Part shown: one piece after another, positions 1-8,557 of the stretch
Position numbering within the stretch: position 1 is the first letter of the stretch
Layout: every line of letters begins with the position of its first letter
Source: Luteibacter rhizovicinus
GTDB taxonomy: Bacteria; Pseudomonadota; Gammaproteobacteria; Xanthomonadales; Rhodanobacteraceae
Reading direction: 5' to 3'
DNA: 64,000 bases
Assembly (NCBI RefSeq): GCF_004342265.1
Contig: NZ_SMCS01000012.1
Span: 1 to 64,000 of the forward strand
Notes under the pieces: model-generated
What the model saw: the letters and a program-made list of their open reading frames with translations, nothing else
Databases searched by the model: none
Told to the model about the DNA's origin: nothing
Translations under genes and position numbers: made by a program

Positions 1-24
1 ACGATTGACCTTAATGAACCGGCG

Positions 25-76
25 TAAGGTGTAACCCATGTCCTGGCACACCTGTTACCTATGTCCCGGCACGGAA
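25..76. other. Possible insertion-sequence end (IS481-like), direct repeat
   Basis: Two near-identical 19-base units follow each other here, of the form gtaacccatgtcctggcac and gttacctatgtcccggcac. The motif 'gttacctatgt' next to 'atgtcctgg' resembles the terminal sequences I associate with IS481-family elements, but no transposase is visible to the right. This may be the edge of an element lying mostly outside the window, or a solo remnant. The repeat is seen; the family is a recollection. Confidence 0.3.
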
Positions 77-79
77 CAC

Positions 80-160
80 GTACGCCGGAATGACGTAGAG
101 GGAATATGGATTCCCTCGAACTATCTGACCCTCACCGTCAATCCGGCGTACGCCGGAATC
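80..160. repeat. Intergenic palindromic repeat (CCGGCG/CGCCGG type)
   Basis: The stretch contains a perfect 16-base palindrome, tccggcgtacgccgga at 142-157, and a related half at about 88-100. Similar palindromes occur at 49511-49526 and about 49585-49600. They look like a dispersed intergenic repeat family. No gene was recognised in the first 191 bases. Confidence 0.5.
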
Positions 161-191
161 CGCGGCGATCCCGCATGGCGAGCGATACCGG

Positions 192-1397
192 TTACCCAAC
201 GTCCTTCTTCGCCCGCCGGAACGGAAACATCTGCTGCTTAACGAACCCGTCGGGCATGTAATCGCCCACGACGCCGTATTTCTCCGGAAACTTCTTCGTC
301 GACTTCACCGCCGTACCGAACAGGTAATCGAGGAACGCGTAATGCGCGGCGTAGTTCTTGTCGATAGCCTCGTCATCCGACGCGTGATGCCAGTGGTGGA
401 AGTCCGGCGTGACGACGATGTATTTCAGCGGTCCCCACGGCAGATGAACGTTGGCGTGATTGAAGACGGCCTGGAAGCCGACCACGAGGATGTACGCATT
501 CATCACGCCTTCGCTGAAACCGAGGACGTACAGCGGCGCAAGTACGAGCACGCGGGTGACGATGAGTTCCAGCATGTGCTGGCGCGAACCGGCCAGCCAG
601 TCCATCGTTTTCACGCTGTGATGCACGGAGTGGAATCGCCAGAAGAACGGTATCTCGTGATACGCGCGGTGCGTCCAGTACTGCGATAGATCCGCCACCA
701 GAATGCACAACAGAAGCTGTGGCACGAAATGGATATTGCGCACGAACTGCTGGAAGTCGCTGTTCGTCAGCCAGCCGAAGGCGTGGTGGATAAGGAAGTT
801 CACGACCAGCAGCGCGAGGCCCACGATGAAGTGGTTCACCGCGAAATGCTTCATGTCCGTCTGCCACTCGAAGCGGAAAATGGACTGCCCTTTGTACAAG
901 GGGAACAGCTTCTCGATAACGACGAAGATCAGCGTCGATCCGAGCAGGTCGAGGATGAACCAGTCCAGGCCGATATACGGGGTATGGTCGGGGAAGGCGC
1001 CCACCGGTACGCGGGACCCGCCGCAGGCGACGGCAATCACGACGATGGCGAAAACGCCGATGTTGAGATTGCGCTGGCGATTCAGGATGACGTTGGCGAG
1101 CGACATGCCGCCGGAAATCAGCAGCGCGCCGAGCAATAGCTGGCGCAGCACGTCGACCGAATACTTCGCGCGAAGCTGCGGCGTCGTCAGGTATTCCGGG
1201 TAGTGGAAGGCGGCGACCGCAAGCAGTGCGAGGATAGCCAGCGATAGCGCGATGGCGGTGCTGACCATCGCCTTGCCGGGCTTCAGTTCGCCGCTGCGGC
1301 CGAGAAGGCCGCGGGTTTCCTCGACGACGGCGCCCGCGCGTGTCACGGGCGCGACAGCCACCCGCCTGGCGAAGTCCCGTTTCTTTCCCTTGCTCAT
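192..1397 (-). CDS. Sterol desaturase / fatty acid hydroxylase family membrane protein
   Basis: This 401-residue protein belongs to the membrane di-iron fatty acid hydroxylase superfamily. The histidine clusters that bind the two irons are visible: HRAYH at 243-247, HSVHH at 256-260, HANVH at 314-318 and HHWHH at 334-338. Several hydrophobic segments lie at about 47-65, 85-105, 112-130, 148-165 and 190-207, so it sits in the inner membrane. The start was placed at 1397 because a strong GGAAGGAA ribosome site precedes it; an in-frame ATG upstream lacks one. The family oxidises C-H bonds of lipids or sterols. The substrate cannot be read from sequence. It is divergent from tldD with a 177-base gap. 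Confidence 0.85.
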   Translation of the reverse strand: MSKGKKRDFARRVAVAPVTRAGAVVEETRGLLGRSGELKPGKAMVSTAIALSLAILALLAVAAFHYPEYLTTPQLRAKYSVDVLRQLLLGALLISGGMSLANVILNRQRNLNIGVFAIVVIAVACGGSRVPVGAFPDHTPYIGLDWFILDLLGSTLIFVVIEKLFPLYKGQSIFRFEWQTDMKHFAVNHFIVGLALLVVNFLIHHAFGWLTNSDFQQFVRNIHFVPQLLLCILVADLSQYWTHRAYHEIPFFWRFHSVHHSVKTMDWLAGSRQHMLELIVTRVLVLAPLYVLGFSEGVMNAYILVVGFQAVFNHANVHLPWGPLKYIVVTPDFHHWHHASDDEAIDKNYAAHYAFLDYLFGTAVKSTKKFPEKYGVVGDYMPDGFVKQQMFPFRRAKKDVG

Positions 1398-1574
1398 GTT
1401 CCTTCCTTCCCCAGTGGTGATCGAGGCGCCCGAATAGGCCGGTGCCCGTGGCCGCATATTAGCGTCATGGCACCTCAAGGACGCATCGCGTTCGCCCACG
1501 GGGGCTCGCGGGGTTTAAGCTCATGGCCTTCGCCCCCAACTTGGGGACTTCCGGACTCAACTGGCTTTGTCTCG

Positions 1575-3014
1575 ATGGATTCCCTGATTTCGCTCGCCGA
1601 ACGCCGTCTTCTCACTCCGGGTGGCCTGGCCGCCAACGATCTCGACCGCGTATTTTCCCAGTTGATGGGCCCGTCGATCGATGCCGCGGATATCTATTTC
1701 CAGCATTCGCGAAGCGAATCGTGGGTGCTGGAAGAGGGCATCGTGAAGGAAGGCTCGCATTCGATCGAGCAGGGCGTGGGCGTGCGCGCCATGTCGGGCG
1801 AGAAGACCGGTTTTTCCTATTCCGACGATATCGTCCTGCCGCAGCTGCTCGAAGCGTCGCGCGCGGCCCGCGCTATCGCCCAGGGCGGAGCGGGTGCCGG
1901 CCAGCCGCTGGCGCTGCGTAGCGGCCGGGGCCTGTACCCGGCCATCGATCCGGTCGAAAGCCTGCCGAACGAAGACAAGGTGACGCTGCTGCGCGAGGTC
2001 GACGCCTATGCCCGCTCCCGGGACCCGCGCGTGAAGCAGGTCGTGGTGAGCCTTGCCGCGACCATGGACACGATCCTCATCGCGGCATCCGATGGCACGC
2101 TGGCTGCCGATGTGCGTCCGCTGGTGCGGCTGAACGTGCAGGTGATCGTCGAGCAGGGTGGCCGGCGCGAGCAGGGTCATTCGGGCGGCGGCGGCCGCTA
2201 CGGTTACCGCGAACTGATCGAGAACGGTCGCGCGCAGGCCTTCGCGGCCGAAGCCGTGCGTCAGGCCCTGGTGAACCTGGAAGCCGTCGATGCCCCGGCC
2301 GGCAGCATGCCGGTCGTACTCGGTCCCGGCTGGCCGGGCGTGCTGCTGCATGAGGCCATCGGTCACGGTCTGGAAGGCGATTTCAATCGCAAGGGAAGCT
2401 CGGCATTCGCCGGCCGCATCGGCCAGCGCGTAGCGGCCGAAGGCGTGACCGTGGTCGACGACGGTACGCTACCGGGTCGTCGCGGTTCGCTGTCCATCGA
2501 CGACGAGGGCACGCCCACCGAATGCACGACGCTGATCGAGAACGGCATCCTGAAGGGCTACATGCAGGACAAGCTCAACGCACGGCTGATGGGCACGAAG
2601 TCCACGGGTAACGGCCGTCGCGAGTCGTTCGCGCAGTTGCCCATGCCGCGTATGACCAATACTTACATGCTCGCGGGCGAGCGCGATCCGGAAGAGATCA
2701 TCCGTTCGGTGAAGAAGGGCCTGTATGCCGTCAACTTCGGCGGTGGCCAGGTCGACATCACCAATGGCAAGTTCGTGTTCTCCGCCAGCGAGGCCTATCT
2801 GATCGAGGACGGCAAGATCACCCGTCCGGTGAAGGGCGCGACCCTGGTCGGCGCCGGTCCCGAAGTACTGACCCGCGTATCGATGATCGGCAACGATCTG
2901 AAGCTCGACGAAGGCGTGGGCGTGTGCGGCAAGGACGGGCAGAGCGTGCCCGTCGGCGTGGGGCAGCCGACGTTGCGCGTGGATGCCATGACGGTGGGCG
3001 GTACGGCGGCCTGA
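1575..3014 (+). CDS. tldD: Metalloprotease TldD
   Basis: At 479 residues it matches the usual length of TldD (E. coli 481). TldD and TldE/PmbA form a heterodimeric zinc protease that clears unfolded peptides, matures microcins and degrades the CcdA antitoxin in E. coli. The metalloprotease motif HEAIGH starts at residue 259 within [13 protein letters not shown], and the C-terminal half carries the glycine-rich strands typical of the fold. The start at [11 protein letters not shown] agrees with family length; an in-frame ATG at 1467 would add 36 unconserved residues. Its partner pmbA lies 1.1 kb downstream on the same strand, separated by two minus-strand genes. Confidence 0.96.
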   Translation: MDSLISLAERRLLTPGGLAANDLDRVFSQLMGPSIDAADIYFQHSRSESWVLEEGIVKEGSHSIEQGVGVRAMSGEKTGFSYSDDIVLPQLLEASRAARAIAQGGAGAGQPLALRSGRGLYPAIDPVESLPNEDKVTLLREVDAYARSRDPRVKQVVVSLAATMDTILIAASDGTLAADVRPLVRLNVQVIVEQGGRREQGHSGGGGRYGYRELIENGRAQAFAAEAVRQALVNLEAVDAPAGSMPVVLGPGWPGVLLHEAIGHGLEGDFNRKGSSAFAGRIGQRVAAEGVTVVDDGTLPGRRGSLSIDDEGTPTECTTLIENGILKGYMQDKLNARLMGTKSTGNGRRESFAQLPMPRMTNTYMLAGERDPEEIIRSVKKGLYAVNFGGGQVDITNGKFVFSASEAYLIEDGKITRPVKGATLVGAGPEVLTRVSMIGNDLKLDEGVGVCGKDGQSVPVGVGQPTLRVDAMTVGGTAA

Positions 3015-3044
3015 TCGCCGGTCGGCAACAAGCGCTTTTGATCC

Positions 3045-3185
3045 CTGTGGGAGCGCGCCTGCGCGCGAAAGCCCACAGGGCGAGGAAGACGGATATTCAA
3101 CTCCGCAAGCCCGGTCTTCGGGCTGCGGATGCCACCCGCGCCGTCACCGCTTCGTAGGTTTTCGCGCGCAGGCGCGCTCCCACAG
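3045..3185. repeat. Composite REP/BIME-like element, copy 1
   Basis: The left arm at 3045-3078 has the core gtgggagcgcgcctgcgcgc followed by gaaagcc, and the right arm at 3159-3185 is its inverse. The 80 bases between them share landmarks with the element at 29639-29790: acagggcgaggaag just inside the left arm and a cccg...cgggctgcgga block in the centre. It lies between the convergent ends of tldD and darP, where such elements often help stop transcription and stabilise mRNA ends. Confidence 0.75.
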
Positions 3186-3208
3186 CGATCAAGTGCGCGG
3201 GGCCGGGC

Positions 3209-3793
3209 TCATTCCTGGGCTTTGTCTTCCGGGTCGTGGGCTTCCACGTCCACGTCCCCGTCCGCGTCGTCCTGTCCCTTCGCTTCCAGATCCTTCAGGA
3301 TCTGATACAGCTCGCGGAACGCGTGCGGCGGCTTCGCCTTTTCCTTTTCGATACGCGCCTGCCGTATCAGCGAACGCATGTGCTGGCGATCCAGCTCCGG
3401 GTGCTGGTCGAACAGTTCGCCGAGGGCGACGTCGCCGTCTTCCATCAGGCGCTCGCGCCGGGCCTCGATGCGGTGCATGAAGGCGGCGTCCTCGCGCTGA
3501 CGCTGGCGGTCTTCGCCCAGCGCGGCGCGGGCGTCGGTGAACGCCTCGTCGCCATGCTTGCGCATCTGCTTGGCGAGGAAGGCGAGCTGTCGCTTGCGGG
3601 CGATGTGCGCGGTGATTTTCCGCGTGCGGGCGATTTCGTCGACGATGTCGTCCGGCAAATTCAGCTTGGGAATGCGGCTGGGCGGCAGCTCCATGAGCTG
3701 GCCGGCCAGCTTCAGGATGTCGAGCGCTTTGCGGCGATTTTCGCTGCGGCCGCGCCCGAGGTCTCGTCCTTCGTCGTACGTTTCGTTCGTCAC
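3209..3793 (-). CDS. darP: Ribosome-associated protein DarP (YjgA, DUF615)
   Basis: A 194-residue charged helical protein of the YjgA/DarP family, a factor that binds late 50S ribosomal precursors and assists large-subunit assembly. Recognisable family segments are the N-terminal SRSE-like region (residues 14-22), LGQLMELPPSRIPKL-type text near 30-45, LPDDIVDEIARTRKI near 46-60, and the R-rich helix HIARKRQLAFLAKQMRK. The C-terminal tail is acidic. The start codon is GTG at 3793 and overlaps the stop of the upstream DUF1653 gene by 4 nt, so the two are probably co-translated. Association of darP with pmbA is a known arrangement in proteobacteria. Confidence 0.92.
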   Translation of the reverse strand: MTNETYDEGRDLGRGRSENRRKALDILKLAGQLMELPPSRIPKLNLPDDIVDEIARTRKITAHIARKRQLAFLAKQMRKHGDEAFTDARAALGEDRQRQREDAAFMHRIEARRERLMEDGDVALGELFDQHPELDRQHMRSLIRQARIEKEKAKPPHAFRELYQILKDLEAKGQDDADGDVDVEAHDPEDKAQE

Positions 3794-4053
3794 AGCGTAT
3801 TTCCAGTCAGTTCGTCGAAGCCGGGCGCGTCGTTTTCGTAGGTGAAGCGGGGGATGACCTTGCCGTCGATCTCGACGGTTTCGGCGAACATCCCCGCGGG
3901 ACGTACCCAGAGTCCGTGGTCGCCGTAGAGGGCCTGGTAAACCACCAGCTCCTCCATGGTTTCGCTATGCCGGGCGGTGCCCAGCACGCGATACGGATTA
4001 CCTTTGTAATGGCGGTAGAAGCCGCTGCGTACGGTCGTCAATGAAGGTTCCAT
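3790..4053 (-). CDS. DUF1653 domain protein
   Basis: This 87-residue protein is a typical DUF1653 domain: SGFYRHYKGNPYRVLGTARHSETMEELVVYQALYG near the N-terminus, then GLWVRPAGMF and a C-terminal FTYEN segment. The family is small and soluble, and has no established function that I know of. The start at 4053 is the first ATG that gives a family-length product; no strong ribosome site precedes it, so the start is less certain. It overlaps darP by 4 nt and is divergent from pmbA with a 110-base gap that should hold both promoters. Confidence 0.82.
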   Translation of the reverse strand: MEPSLTTVRSGFYRHYKGNPYRVLGTARHSETMEELVVYQALYGDHGLWVRPAGMFAETVEIDGKVIPRFTYENDAPGFDELTGNTL

Positions 4054-4163
4054 GGCACCATGCGCGGCGCGGTTGCTTTTATTCGGGCCGCCAAGACCCC
4101 ATTCTTGCGGTCGATGAGGCGTCGTAAGGACGCATTCTACCCGCCCCCCTTCAGGAAGCCCAC

Positions 4164-5513
4164 GTGAGCGAAGTCGCAAGCATCGATACCAGTACGCAGG
4201 ATCTCGACCGACTGGCCCAACTGGCCGAAGACGTGATCCGGCGCGCCCGCGCCGCCGGCGCGAGCCAGGCCGAGGTATCGGCAAGTATCGACGTCGGTCT
4301 GAACGTGAATGTGCGCCTGGGCGAGGTGGAAACCGTCGAACACACGCGCGACCGCGGATTCGGCCTCACGGTGTACTTCGGAAAGCGCAAGGGCTCGGCC
4401 AGTACCGCCGACCTGAACCCCGATTCGATCCAATCCACGTTGGAGCAGGCCTGTGCCATCGCCCGCTTTACCGAGGAAGACCCCGATTCCGGTCTGGCCG
4501 ACGCGGCGCGCATGGCGACCTCCCAGCCCGACCTCGATCTTTGGCATCCCTGGAACATCGACGTGGCGGACGCCATCGTCCTCGGCCGGGAGATCGAGGA
4601 CGCCGGTCGCGACCGCCCGGGCATCGACAATTCCGACGGCGCCAGCGTCAATGCCGGCCGCAGCATTTCCGTCTATGCCAACTCGCATGGCTTCGTCGGC
4701 CGGGAGCGCGGCACCCGCCATTCGCTGTCCGTCGCTCTGATCGCCGAAGACGAGCAGGGCATGCAGCGCGACTACTGGTACGACAGCGTCCGCAACGCGG
4801 GCGATTTCATGCAGGCCGCCGCGATCGGTCGCAAGGCGGCGGAACGCACCCTGTCGCGCCTGGGTTCGCGCCGCCTGTCTACCCGCCAGAGTCCGGTGCT
4901 GTTCGCGCCGGAGGTCGCCCGTTCGGTGCTCGGTCACCTGCTTGGCGCGGTCAGCGGCGGTTCGCTGTACCGGCGTTCCAGCTTCCTGCTCGACCATGTC
5001 GGCAAGCAGATCATGCCTTCGTGGATGCGGATCGAAGAAAAGCCGTTGCTTCGGCGCGGCCTCGGTTCCTCGTCGTTCGATGCCGAAGGTGTCGCTACGC
5101 GCGAGTCGCCGCTGATCGTCGATGGCGTACTCCAGCGCTACATCCTCGGCAGCTATTCGGCCCGCAAGCTTGGGCTGGAATCCACGGGCAACGCCGGCGG
5201 CGTGCACAACCTGGTCGTGCGGTCTGGCGAAGACGACTTCGCGGGGATGCTCCGCCGGATGGGAACGGGGCTGCTCGTGACCGAGGTAATGGGGCAGGGC
5301 GTGTCCATCATCACGGGCGACTACTCGCGCGGTGCGGCGGGTTTCTGGGTCGAAAACGGCGAAATCGCCTACCCCGTCGAGGAGATCACCATCGCCGCCA
5401 ACCTGCGCGACATGTACGCGAACCTGGTGGCGGTCGGTGCCGACGTCGACCCCCGCTCGCACATCCTGACGGGCTCGCTCCTGGTCGAGAAAATGACCAT
5501 CGCGGGCGAATAG
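4164..5513 (+). CDS. pmbA: Metalloprotease PmbA (TldE)
   Basis: At 449 residues it matches PmbA of E. coli (450). It is the partner of TldD; in the known structure PmbA lacks the zinc site and shapes the substrate tunnel. Family features include the N-terminal ALAEDVIRRARAAGA-like helix (about 13-32), SASIDVGLNVNVRLGEVETVEHTRDRG, and the C-terminal run GVSIITGDYSRGAAGFWVENGEIAYPVEEITIA (about residues 377-410). The start is GTG at 4164 with an AGGAA ribosome site. About 0.2 kb of non-coding sequence follows. Confidence 0.95.
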   Translation: MSEVASIDTSTQDLDRLAQLAEDVIRRARAAGASQAEVSASIDVGLNVNVRLGEVETVEHTRDRGFGLTVYFGKRKGSASTADLNPDSIQSTLEQACAIARFTEEDPDSGLADAARMATSQPDLDLWHPWNIDVADAIVLGREIEDAGRDRPGIDNSDGASVNAGRSISVYANSHGFVGRERGTRHSLSVALIAEDEQGMQRDYWYDSVRNAGDFMQAAAIGRKAAERTLSRLGSRRLSTRQSPVLFAPEVARSVLGHLLGAVSGGSLYRRSSFLLDHVGKQIMPSWMRIEEKPLLRRGLGSSSFDAEGVATRESPLIVDGVLQRYILGSYSARKLGLESTGNAGGVHNLVVRSGEDDFAGMLRRMGTGLLVTEVMGQGVSIITGDYSRGAAGFWVENGEIAYPVEEITIAANLRDMYANLVAVGADVDPRSHILTGSLLVEKMTIAGE

Positions 5514-5661
5514 ATCGCGGCGACTGCCGGAGCCGGTTTTTCGCCGGGGGTAGTACAAGGGTGAAGGGCCGCCTCGGGCGGTCCGGGGGATTTTCCCTCT
5601 TCGTTGGCTTCTCGCCCGCGAAGCGGGTTCCCGCCAGGCCGGCCCCGTGTTGCGGATGTTC

Positions 5662-5690
5662 TTGACACGGCCCCTGCGACTCTCGAAAGT
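5662..5690 (+). promoter_or_regulatory. Candidate sigma-70 promoter for the DUF4870 gene
   Basis: A perfect TTGACA (5662-5667) is followed after 17 bases by GAAAGT (5685-5690), a weak -10 match. It lies 33 bases upstream of the start codon at 5723. The -35 is convincing; the -10 is poor, so the promoter is only a candidate. Confidence 0.35.
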
Positions 5691-5722
5691 GTCTGCGAAT
5701 CTATCAAGGGAGTCGCCGCACC

Positions 5723-6118
5723 ATGAGTACGCCGTCAGACCAGATTCCACCGGCTCCACCCCCGTCCTACGACCCGCCGCCCGCGTCGGGCACGTCGACC
5801 GACGATCGCAATATCGCGATGCTGACCCATCTCTCGGGCATCATTTTCAGCATCATCGTTCCGCTGATCGTATGGCTGATCCATAAGGACCGCGCCGAAA
5901 AGGCTTACCTCGTCACCGAGGCGAAGGAAGCACTGAATTTCCAGATCACGGTCCTGATCGGTTACGTCATCTGCTGGGTTCTCACCTTTGTCGTCATCGG
6001 GGCCTTCCTGACACCGCTGCTATGGATCGCGAATCTTATTTTCTGCATCGTGGCCGCGATAAAAGTCAGTCAGACCGGAACCTACAAGTACCCGTTCGCC
6101 CTGCGACTGGTGGCCTGA
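5723..6118 (+). CDS. DUF4870 domain-containing membrane protein
   Basis: This 131-residue protein has a proline-rich soluble N-terminus (about 1-30) and a DUF4870 domain with three hydrophobic segments at roughly 44-60, 78-98 and 100-118. The signature DRNIAMLTHLSGIIF opens the domain, and the KAYLVTEAKEALNFQITVLIGY stretch and the terminal YKYPFALRLV are typical. It is a small inner-membrane protein whose function is not established. An AAGGGAG ribosome site precedes the ATG. It appears to be monocistronic, with its own terminator directly downstream. Confidence 0.88.
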   Translation: MSTPSDQIPPAPPPSYDPPPASGTSTDDRNIAMLTHLSGIIFSIIVPLIVWLIHKDRAEKAYLVTEAKEALNFQITVLIGYVICWVLTFVVIGAFLTPLLWIANLIFCIVAAIKVSQTGTYKYPFALRLVA

Positions 6119-6136
6119 CCGTTTCATCGCTCCGAC

Positions 6137-6162
6137 AAAAAGCCCGCCCTGGCGGGCTTTTT
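6137..6162 (+). terminator. Rho-independent terminator after the DUF4870 gene
   Basis: AAAAAGCCCGCC and GGCGGGCTTTTT form a 12-base-pair stem with a two-base loop, with the A and T runs at its base. It starts 18 bases after the stop codon at 6118. Confidence 0.9.
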
Positions 6163-6270
6163 GCTATCTGCCTTTTGTGCAGGGATCGCGGTCAAGTCCG
6201 GTCCTACAGCTATGATGGCTCCTGCCGATAAGCAGGCAGACCGTTCGGTTCTGTTCCCAGGGGGGGAGTC

Positions 6271-7584
6271 ATGACTACGACGCACATGCTGGACCAGGCG
6301 CGCGCCATTCTTGCCGTGGCGGACGCGAAGCTCGAAAAGTTGCGTAACGTCAGGCCCTACCTGATCGATCTGTCGCTGCGCGAGAATCCGGTGGGTTCCG
6401 CGATCGGGCAGACCCTGGCCGACAAGCTGGCCATCCTGCCGAAACTGCGTGAGTTCGGGTTTACGAATATCTCGCTCGGCACGCTCGATTACGCGATGCC
6501 CGACGAACTCGAAGTCGACGACGACTTCATGATGTACCTGCGCGACAACCATATCGACATGACCGGTTGCTTCGCATTCACGGCCATGGGCATCGCCGCG
6601 CCGGACGGCACGTTCACGCCGGATGCGTCGCAGCTGAAGCTCGCCGCCTATACCGTGCCCAATACGGTGCACGAAATTTATCTCAGCAAGCTCGGCATGC
6701 AAGGCAACTACGACCTGCCCACGCTTCGCCGCAGCCTGCCCGTCAGTGTCCAGTGGCTGCATGACAACATGCGCGGCGACAACGGCGGCAAGCCCCGCAT
6801 CCTGATCAACATCGTGGACGGTTGCGACGCGTTTTCCGAATCGCTGGAAACGACCTGCGAAATCCTCGCGCTTCTCGCGACGTTGCCTATCGAAGGCATC
6901 ACGATGGAAGACGATCGGGGTACCTATCTGCCATTCCAGGTCGGCGCTTACGTCGCCGTGGCGCGTAACTATCTGCCGCCGCCATTCAAGATTCTTGTCC
7001 ACGTGCATTCGGGCGCCGGCTTCGAAAACGCCTCGGTGATGGAAGCGTTGCTCAACGGAGCGGATGGTGCATGGGGCGGTCTGCCGAAGCGGGCGGCGGT
7101 GATCGGTCACGCGTCCCTCGCCGAGTTGATCGCCAATCTCGTGCGCGTGGGTAATCCCTATATGCGCACCTACCGTCTGGACCAGTTGCTGCCGCTGGCG
7201 ACGGGATTGCAGGAACTCGACGAAATGGCGCCGGTTCCCGACGACCTGCCCATCGTTGGCCACAACGCTTACCGGCTGTCGCTGAGCTTCTTCGCGCAGC
7301 GTGCCGATCGCTTCATGGATCTGCCTCCGGAAGCCATCGGCGGAACCTACGGTTATCGCGTCTGTCCGGTGATAAGCGATTCGCCCGTGTTGGCCGGCCG
7401 GCTGGCCGAAGTGACCGGCAAGCCCCCATCGATATTCGGTAGCGACGTGACGACCCAGATGATCCGCCTCATGCGTCGCGATCTGCGCGCGGGCGAGCGT
7501 ATCGATTACGACGAGCCCACGGCACTCATGACGTTGTACGAGCGCGCATTGGCCAGTCTGCCGTTACCTGACGTTGCGGCCTGA
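6271..7584 (+). CDS. Divergent HMGL-like (DRE-TIM metallolyase) domain protein
   Basis: This 437-residue soluble protein shows the marks of the HMG-CoA lyase/isopropylmalate synthase TIM-barrel family. A degenerate DRE motif, DLSLRE, occupies residues 33-38, and the paired metal histidines appear as HVHSG (H244 and H246), followed by GADGAWGGLPKRAAVIGHASLAEL, which mirrors the family's 'GADxVxGtxxGxGERxGNaxLEE' strand. Metal ligands are therefore kept, but the rest diverges, so it is probably not LeuA, NifV or HMG-CoA lyase. The family condenses or cleaves acyl-CoA or keto-acid substrates; the actual reaction is unknown. A GGGGGGAG ribosome site precedes the ATG. A diguanylate cyclase follows 19 nt later, probably in one transcript. 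Confidence 0.65.
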   Translation: MTTTHMLDQARAILAVADAKLEKLRNVRPYLIDLSLRENPVGSAIGQTLADKLAILPKLREFGFTNISLGTLDYAMPDELEVDDDFMMYLRDNHIDMTGCFAFTAMGIAAPDGTFTPDASQLKLAAYTVPNTVHEIYLSKLGMQGNYDLPTLRRSLPVSVQWLHDNMRGDNGGKPRILINIVDGCDAFSESLETTCEILALLATLPIEGITMEDDRGTYLPFQVGAYVAVARNYLPPPFKILVHVHSGAGFENASVMEALLNGADGAWGGLPKRAAVIGHASLAELIANLVRVGNPYMRTYRLDQLLPLATGLQELDEMAPVPDDLPIVGHNAYRLSLSFFAQRADRFMDLPPEAIGGTYGYRVCPVISDSPVLAGRLAEVTGKPPSIFGSDVTTQMIRLMRRDLRAGERIDYDEPTALMTLYERALASLPLPDVAA

Positions 7585-7603
7585 AACCTGAGGGGACATC
7601 CGG

Positions 7604-8539
7604 ATGAGCGAAGCGATCGGGTTCGAGATTGAAAACGATCTGGCCGTCTATAAGACGCTGCTGGAATCGACCCAGGCCATTCCCTGGAAGATCGACTGGG
7701 ACTCGAAGAGCTTCTCCTACGTTGGACCGCAGCTGGAGAGCCTGCTCGGATGGGAGTGTTCGAGCTGGGTCAGCGTCCAGGACTGGGTCGATCGCATGCA
7801 TCCGGAAGATCGTGCGTGGGCGGTGGATTATTGCATCGCGCAGTCGATCGCCGGCGTGGATCACGAAGCCGACTACCGGGCACTGACGAAGGGCGGCGAC
7901 TACATCTGGATTCGCGATGTGGTGCATGTCGTACGCAAGCCGGATGGCACGGTCGATTCGCTGATCGGTTTCATGTTCGACATCAGCGAGCGGAAGCAGA
8001 CGGAACACCGGTTGCTTGCGCTGCAGAAGGAACTGGAGGAAATGTCGTTCAAGGACGGACTGACCGGTGCTGCCAACCGCCGCCGCTTCGACCTCGTCCT
8101 CGATCGCGAATGGGCCGATGCCCGGCGCAGCCGCGAACCGATCTCGATGATCATGCTCGATATCGACTACTTCAAACAGTACAACGATCACTACGGCCAC
8201 TTGCAGGGCGATGCCTGCCTGAAGCAGATCGCCGCGCTTCTGTCGGGCGCGGCGACCCGCCTGCGCGACTTTTACGCGCGCTTCGGTGGCGAAGAATTCG
8301 CGATGGTGCTTCCGGAAACCGACGAGGCGTCGGCGCATGCCGTCGCAAGCCGTTGCCGCGAGTTGATCGCCCGCGCGGCCATCGGCCACGGGGCGTCACC
8401 TTTGGGCAGTGTGCTTACCGTCAGTATTGGCGTCGCCACCGCGATACCGGGTCGCAACGACGAACACTTCGCGTTTCTCGATCTGGCGGACCGGCGTCTG
8501 TACGAGGCGAAACAGCAAGGTCGCGATCGCATCGTCTGA
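7604..8539 (+). CDS. PAS domain diguanylate cyclase (GGDEF)
   Basis: A 311-residue cytoplasmic protein with a PAS_3-type sensor (about 20-125, ending in the PAC signature GFMFDISERKQ) and a C-terminal GGDEF domain (about 140-311). The catalytic loop reads GGEEF at 228-232, an active variant, and the product-inhibition site RLRD lies at 219-222 with the standard five-residue spacing. It should make cyclic di-GMP and be subject to feedback inhibition. No membrane segment is visible, so the PAS domain senses an intracellular cue. Its gene lies 19 nt after the HMGL-like gene and converges on ispA. Confidence 0.93.
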   Translation: MSEAIGFEIENDLAVYKTLLESTQAIPWKIDWDSKSFSYVGPQLESLLGWECSSWVSVQDWVDRMHPEDRAWAVDYCIAQSIAGVDHEADYRALTKGGDYIWIRDVVHVVRKPDGTVDSLIGFMFDISERKQTEHRLLALQKELEEMSFKDGLTGAANRRRFDLVLDREWADARRSREPISMIMLDIDYFKQYNDHYGHLQGDACLKQIAALLSGAATRLRDFYARFGGEEFAMVLPETDEASAHAVASRCRELIARAAIGHGASPLGSVLTVSIGVATAIPGRNDEHFAFLDLADRRLYEAKQQGRDRIV

Positions 8540-8557
8540 TCGACGAGGCGGGGCCTG

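Noticed and set aside
4137-5759. A 540-codon minus-strand open frame over pmbA
   Set aside because: Antisense shadow of pmbA; no conserved text.
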